Origin: JAGTVB01 sp964624765
GTDB lineage: Bacteria > Pseudomonadota > Gammaproteobacteria > HK1
NCBI GenBank assembly: GCA_964624765.1
Contig: CAZUZO010000115.1
Span: forward strand, 1-11,361
Direction: 5' to 3'
DNA: 11,361 nt
Position numbers and translations under genes: made by a program. The notes beneath the pieces are model-generated. The model was not told the DNA's origin, made no database searches, and was given only the letters and a program-made list of their open reading frames with translations. This document shows, piece by piece, positions 8,129 through 11,361 of the stretch; within the stretch, counting starts at the first letter, position 1, and each line of letters starts with the position of its first letter.

Positions 8129-8341
8129 CTATTGGAAACCGGAAACGGCCAGGGGCAGTGATGAGTTTGCCCGTTTAGGCGGCTTGTCGGAGCAGGGCGC
8201 GTCGCCTCCTTGGCGGCGAATTCGAATCACTTTGGCCAGATACGTCCAAGGGGGTACGCCGCGTTGGCGGCACGTGTCAATGACGCTGGCTAGGAGCCCG
8301 CGTAGGATGCGGTGAGGAACGAACCGTATCGATCGAGACAC
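8129..8341 (-). pseudogene. C-terminal remnant of a transposase, probably IS66 type
   Basis: The minus strand encodes about 70 residues whose core, GLLASVIDTCRQRGVPPWTYLAKVIRIRRQGG, reads like the extreme C-terminus of IS66-family transposases, which commonly end in a helix with xTCRQxGxxPWxYL and a basic, proline-rich tail. The nominal GTG start at 8341 is probably not real; upstream sequence does not continue as recognisable transposase and runs into the repeat module at 8363. No catalytic residues are present. This is family recognition from a short segment, so the IS66 assignment is moderate at best. Confidence 0.45.
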
Positions 8342-8362
8342 GACCCAGGTGATTGAGCCCTA

Positions 8363-8434
8363 TTCGACGGGAGCGAGTTTGAACAGCCGCAGGCTGGCCC
8401 AAAGGGCGAGCCCCAGGGATGGGGCGAGTAAACC
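8363..8434 (+). repeat. hairpin-rich repeat module, copy B
   Basis: This is the second copy of the module found at 3266-3337. Both read CGxCGGGAxCGA-TTTGAACAGC, then AGGCTGGCCC or AAGCTGGCCCC, a variable AAA or CGAA loop, and an identical GGGCGAGCCCCAGGGATG followed by GGGCGAGTAA. Here it stands outside any obvious inverted-repeat element, between a transposase remnant and the hairpin-rich stretch, and one hairpin stem has shrunk compared with copy A. Confidence 0.75.
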
Positions 8435-8662
8435 GCATAGAAGGCTCAGTCTCCGGGCGAGTCAGCACAAGATGACGAAGCCCGTCAGGTGCAGGGGATA
8501 GGGTCAATGCGGCGGTTGTGCACGGATAGTTCATGTCCTTATTCGGGGAGATCTGTCTCACGTGCGGTCCGTGACCCTACGGGAGTCGAACTGAGGGCCA
8601 ATCCGAAAGGGCTGGAATCACCATCGAACCCTAAGGGTCTTGTGGTCGCTAAGGGAGCCGGA

Positions 8663-8804
8663 CTGAGAGGTTGTGAAAAAACCGTCGCGAGCGGCCCGAG
8701 AGCCAGGCGGACGGAGCGCAGCGACGAGACATAGATAGGCGAGGAGCGAGCACCGCCCAACGCCGCTATCGGGTCGTGTAGCAGGTTTTTTCACAACCTC
8801 TCAG
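8663..8804. repeat. MITE-like inverted-repeat element 2
   Basis: Positions 8663-8683 (starting CTGAGAGGTTGTGAAAAAA) are the perfect reverse complement of 8784-8804, so 142 bp are bounded by 21-bp terminal inverted repeats. The interior has no coding capacity. The ends begin CTGAGA, as in element 1 at 3203-3427, have the same purine/A-tract layout, and the interior just inside both ends matches element 1 (GTCGCGAGCG at left, CAACGC-GCTAT at right). The middle of element 1, which contains the hairpin module, is missing here. No clear target-site duplication is visible. Confidence 0.82.
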
Positions 8805-8806
8805 GG

Positions 8807-8824
8807 CCACGGCGAAAGCCGTGG
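8807..8824 (+). other. GAAA-tetraloop hairpin next to element 2
   Basis: CCACGGC-GAAA-GCCGTGG forms a perfect 7-bp stem capped by a GNRA loop, wedged between inverted-repeat element 2 and the left end of the insertion sequence. GNRA-capped stems are typical of folded RNAs, but a lone hairpin is weak evidence. Confidence 0.4.
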
Positions 8825-8833
8825 AGCTACCCC

Positions 8834-8847
8834 GACTTCCGCAACTC
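8834..8847 (+). repeat. left terminal inverted repeat of the insertion sequence
   Basis: GACTTCCGCAACTC pairs exactly with the right end at 10436-10449. Homology stops immediately inward (AGCCCAAC here versus GACCTTAG in the other end read inward). Confidence 0.85.
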
Positions 8848-8926
8848 AGCCCAACAAATGATCTAACCTATTGATGTGAAGTCGTCGAAACTGAAAAGTC
8901 TCCACTACAAGGGGGCGTTTGTACGG

Positions 8927-10301
8927 TCAGGCGCGCGGCGGCTGCGAATCAATTCTGGGTGGAGGTTGATCAGGAAGACTCAGTTTCAGTTGTGACAAGA
9001 GAACCTGTTGGTCTTTATTGGGTTGCGTATACCGTGGCAATACAAGATAACGCCCATCGGTTGTGGGCAGATGGACATCAACCATCTGCATGGCGGCCAA
9101 TTTTTCCAGTACCGCTCGGGGTGTGAGTCCTGGCGCCAAGGCTCGGAGTCGGTGCTTGAGTGTGACTTGCAGGCAATAGGCGATGAACGCCACGAAAAGA
9201 TGAGCTTCGATGCGCGAATCCTTTTGGTGGTTAAATAGGTCGTATGGACAAGTCGCCTTTGAGGTCTTTGAAAGCTTGTTCAATTTCGGTGAGTTGGAGG
9301 TCATGCTGCCACATCAGGGCGGGGCTTTCTGCGGTGAGATTAGAACGCAAGAGATAGCGTCCCTCCCGTCGGCGCACAAGACGCAATTTCGTTTTGTTTA
9401 AAGAAAAGGTAAAGGTCTGTGGCGCGACTTCCTGGTCCTTCTCTGGCAACTGGATATCCAGCAGGTAATAAGCTCGGCCAGTCTCTTTCTTGGCGGTCCC
9501 GAGTTTGATCAAAAGCTGATCCCGAGTGAGTTTTTGTTGCTGCAGCTCGCGCAGACGTTGCCACAGTTTCTTTAATCGTCGACGACGCATGGCGCGTTCT
9601 TTGTTCACACGGCCTGCGCTTTTGACCAGCACATAGACCTCGCCATGGTCCTCCAGGAGCTTGACCTCCACACGCTCGTGAACGTGCTCCCAGGGCTTTG
9701 CGAGGAAACCGCTTTCCAGTTTGGTGAGTCGGCCTTTTGGCGTGCCCACCAAATAGTGGACAGGCGGTTCGGCTTGACGCATGGTCTGGAGTGTTTCCTC
9801 GGTCGGAATACCGCGGTCCATCACCCCGATGCGTTGCACCTTTCCATACTGGGCTGCAATTTTATCTAAGAACGCCCTTAACGTGGTCTTGTCACGGGTA
9901 TTGCCCGCCATGACATCATAAGCCAATGGAAAGCCTTCTGGAGTGACAATCAAGGCGATCATGACCTGCACACAGTCCGATCGCTTATCACGGCTGTAGC
10001 CGAACTTTTGACGAGGAGGGTGCACTTGCAATCCATTCAACCGAATCTGCACCACGTTGCAGTCCAACGCCGGGGCCTGGCGATCGTGCGGGAAAATCGC
10101 CACCTGCATCGGCTGCTCTTGGCCGTGCTCGAGCACCTCAATCGTCCGACACCAAGCGGCTCTTTGGCTGTCGTTGATCTCTCCCAGGTACAAAACTTGG
10201 CGCTGCACCACCCGACCACCCGGAGTACGCCGGCTCTCGACGATGCTCCAATAACGGTGTTCTTTCCCGTCCTTGAACCGCTTGTTGGCACGCAGAAACA
10301 T
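8927..10301 (-). pseudogene. IS1634/IS4-type transposase, frameshifted and internally deleted
   Basis: The gene is read in two overlapping frames. The first (10301 to 9231) starts MFLRANKRFKDGKEHRYWSIVE and continues through GYSRDKRSDCVQVMIAL and VMDRGIPTEE (Asp162, probably the second catalytic Asp) to LTEIEQAFKDLKGDLSIRPI. This contains the catalytic-type Glu341 with the following E-x6-K, then hits TAA at 9231-9233. The +1 frame resumes at the same point with NHQKDSRIEAHLFVAFIAYCLQVTLKHRLR and ends at 8927. Removing one base restores RPI-Y-HQKDSRIEAH, so a single-base insertion is likely. Between residues about 98 and 101 (HPPRQ-KFGYSRDK), relatives I know carry roughly 110-120 more residues, including the first catalytic Asp; they are absent here without a frameshift. 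The protein cannot be an active DDE transposase. Confidence 0.82.
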
Positions 10302-10435
10302 ACCAGCAGTGTTGAGAAAAACGACCTCTGGGTCAACGGCCGAGGTCTACACTACAAGCCCTTATGACACTTTCGGCTTAGGTAAATCAAACCCTTGGAA
10401 ATCGATGCACGCCAAAAATAAGGAAATCTAAGGTC

Positions 10436-10449
10436 GAGTTGCGGAAGTC
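10436..10449 (-). repeat. right terminal inverted repeat of the insertion sequence
   Basis: GAGTTGCGGAAGTC is the exact reverse complement of the left end at 8834-8847. It lies 134 bases upstream of the transposase start codon, and the bases between have no ORF. Confidence 0.85.
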
Positions 10450-10573
10450 AGGCTAAGGGCGTCCGGCCGTTTGCCAGGCGATCGAGCAATCACTCTCGCC
10501 CTCTGGCTTCGACTGATCAGGTGTTCCACCAGCAATCGTCTGGTCGCCCCGCTGGGTCCAACTACGAGAGTCG

Positions 10574-11065
10574 TCATCTCTTCTTTGCTCTTTCACTTGA
10601 CGCCAACGGTGAGATCACCGGCTTGTTCCCCAGCGGGGTGACCGCAAGGCCATCCGCGGCCTTTACTGAATCGCCTCCGACGGCTTGTTCTGCTTTCTTC
10701 ATCTTCTTCTCTGGCTTGAAGAAGTGTGTGGCGTAGGTGCGCTCGATGGCTTCTTCTGCGGACTTGGAGAAGCGCAACGTCATCTTCCGTCCTTTTCCCC
10801 ACGATTTGTACCCGGTCCAGCTCTCTCGGCAGTTGCCATCGCGGCAGTTCTTCCGCACAGTCTTGATAATGAAGTTGATCTTGCTGAGGTTGGCTGTGAT
10901 GGCGCGTTCGAGATACGGGACGCGTTTCATCCGCCAGTTCTCGTATTCCTTGGGGTCGAGATAGCCGAGTTCCATGAAGACGTCGACAAATGAAATGTGC
11001 TCCTTCTCTCGAAGCAGCTTGGATGTCACCACATCAAGCTTTAATTGCAGCTGGTGTCGGTTCAT
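10574..11065 (-). CDS. uncharacterised 163-residue protein
   Basis: I do not recognise a named domain. The protein starts MNRHQLQLKLDVVTSKLLREKEHISFVDVFMELG. Its middle is rich in aromatic and basic residues (YLDPKEYENWRMKRVPYLERAI, NLSKINFIIKTVRKNC, SWTGYKSWGKGRKMTLRFSKSAEEAIERTYATHF). A low-complexity basic tail (residues about 117-163) ends in SSERAKKR. It is soluble and probably mainly helical, with no signal peptide or membrane segment. ATG 11065 is supported by a GAGAAG-like ribosome site just upstream. The folded part seems to end near residue 116, so the tail, which has Lys/Glu- and Pro/Ser-rich composition, may be disordered or an out-of-family extension. I recall short bacterial proteins with the FVDVF-LGYLDPK-Y--W and WGKG pattern but no known function. 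No partner gene lies within the window. Confidence 0.7.
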   Translation of the reverse strand: MNRHQLQLKLDVVTSKLLREKEHISFVDVFMELGYLDPKEYENWRMKRVPYLERAITANLSKINFIIKTVRKNCRDGNCRESWTGYKSWGKGRKMTLRFSKSAEEAIERTYATHFFKPEKKMKKAEQAVGGDSVKAADGLAVTPLGNKPVISPLASSERAKKR

Positions 11066-11347
11066 ATCTTCTCAAGCAGAATATTGGGTAGCTGGGATCA
11101 TTCCGTGCTTAAACACGGATCCTTTTCACACAATTCGCAAGCATGGCGTGCTGTCAGCAAAGCGCGGAGGGATCGGCTCGTCATGTCGCCTTAGCAGCTC
11201 GGGATATTCGAGAAGTCACCAAGGATAACCAGGCGCCGCACATCCTCCATCTGGAAGACTTAGCGATGCTAACCGAGCCCAACCGGGGCCTAGGAAAGCC
11301 TCCGTATTCTAACGATCGAAGCTTTAAACCCTCCCGGAGATGAAACG
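11066..11347. other. intergenic region at the right edge
   Basis: Apart from the bulged hairpin at 11095-11126 I see no gene here. A 66-codon plus-strand frame at 11143-11343 has no ribosome site and no recognisable protein features and is treated as accidental. The region probably holds divergent control sequences for the minus-strand gene and for the possible plus-strand gene at 11348, but I cannot pick out a promoter with confidence. Confidence 0.4.
11095..11126 (+). terminator. possible weak hairpin terminator
   Basis: GGAT (11095-11098) and CCGTG (11103-11107) pair with CACGG (11114-11118) and ATCC (11119-11122) around CTTAAA, with a 4-base bulge on one side, followed by TTTT (11123-11126). 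No plus-strand gene lies directly upstream for it to terminate, so it could equally be a leader structure of the minus-strand 163-residue gene. Confidence 0.25.
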
Positions 11348-11361
11348 ATGAGATCACGTCT
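11348..11361 (+). CDS. possible start of a gene running off the window
   Basis: ATG 11348 is preceded by CCGGAGA with GGAGA at 11336-11340, 7 bases upstream, which is well placed for a ribosome binding site. Only four codons (MRSR) are inside the window, so the product cannot be named and the call rests on the translation signal alone. Confidence 0.3.

Larger units (their letters stand above)
8106..8833. other. 728-base non-genic stretch of repeat and mobile-element debris
   Basis: No intact gene is apparent between the glycosyltransferase and the insertion sequence. In order it holds a transposase remnant on the minus strand (8129-8341), the second copy of the hairpin module (8363-8434), a stretch of short hairpins of unknown origin (about 8470-8660), inverted-repeat element 2 (8663-8804), and a perfect GAAA-loop hairpin (8807-8824). 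Short ORFs on either strand here overlap these repeats and look accidental. Confidence 0.7.
8834..10449 (-). mobile_element. decayed insertion sequence of IS1634/IS4 type
   Basis: GACTTCCGCAACTC at 8834-8847 is the exact reverse complement of 10436-10449, giving a 1616-bp element with perfect 14-bp terminal inverted repeats around a single transposase gene on the minus strand. The transposase belongs to the DDE group with the Y-R-E-K signature region shared by IS4 and IS1634 families; the start and end of the protein favour IS1634. The gene is broken (see the pseudogene). No convincing target-site duplication is seen: the flanks are GCTACCCC on the left and AGGCTAAG on the right. An imperfect 14-base direct repeat lies inside both ends (8898-8911 and 10345-10358). 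Confidence 0.82.

Noticed and set aside
8489..8734. 81-codon plus-strand ORF and overlapping minus-strand ORFs at 8277-8561 and 8539-8760
   Set aside because: They run through the repeat module, hairpin stretch and element 2, with no ribosome site or recognisable protein pattern.
8834..10449. Target-site duplication for the insertion sequence
   Set aside because: The bases flanking the 14-bp inverted repeats (GCTACCCC and AGGCTAAG) do not match over 5 or more positions, so none is claimed.
11143..11343. 66-codon plus-strand ORF near the right edge
   Set aside because: No ribosome site, no familiar motif, and it ends just before a better-supported start at 11348.
1..11361. CRISPR array, tRNA or rRNA gene
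   Set aside because: No regularly spaced direct repeats and no tRNA- or rRNA-like sequence were seen on either strand by eye.

Overview
The window looks like a gammaproteobacterial chromosome segment of moderately high GC. Three things point there: a GroEL tail ending in GGM repeats, the gene order glnE - ilvE - (small CHCC zinc protein) - waaF, and enzymes that read like their E. coli counterparts almost motif for motif. A Chromatiales- or Methylococcales-like host is a guess from the style of the repeats and insertion sequence; I cannot name the species.

Layout. Positions 1-116 are the last codons of groL, followed by a strong hairpin (147-176). Positions 272-3169 are glnE, the bifunctional adenylyltransferase/adenylyl-removing enzyme that controls glutamine synthetase. 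A 225-bp inverted-repeat element (3203-3427) separates glnE from ilvE (3454-4374, branched-chain aminotransferase). Next come a 66-residue CHCC zinc-finger protein (4439-4639), heptosyltransferase II waaF (about 4710-5753), a polytopic O-antigen ligase-type protein (5916-7121) and a family 2 glycosyltransferase (7185-8105). The last three form a co-oriented lipopolysaccharide core / O-antigen attachment block: WaaF adds the second inner-core heptose at the cytoplasmic face, the glycosyltransferase probably adds another core sugar, and the ligase-like membrane protein would join polymer to lipid A-core at the periplasmic face.

From 8106 to about 10450 the region is mobile-element debris: the C-terminal remnant of what looks like an IS66-type transposase (8129-8341, minus), a repeat module shared with the element next to ilvE (8363-8434), a hairpin-rich stretch of uncertain origin, a second inverted-repeat element (8663-8804, perfect 21-bp termini), and a complete-ended but dead insertion sequence of IS1634/IS4 type (8834-10449, 14-bp perfect terminal inverted repeats). 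Its transposase has an apparent in-frame internal deletion and a +1 frameshift. The right end carries an unrecognised 163-residue protein on the minus strand (10574-11065), and what may be the first codons of a plus-strand gene run off the window at 11348.

I did not find a convincing new multi-gene system. The most interesting non-routine signals are the two related non-autonomous inverted-repeat elements that differ by presence of a hairpin module, the way the insertion sequence decayed, the possible structured-RNA relic at about 8470-8833, and the uncharacterised 163-residue protein.
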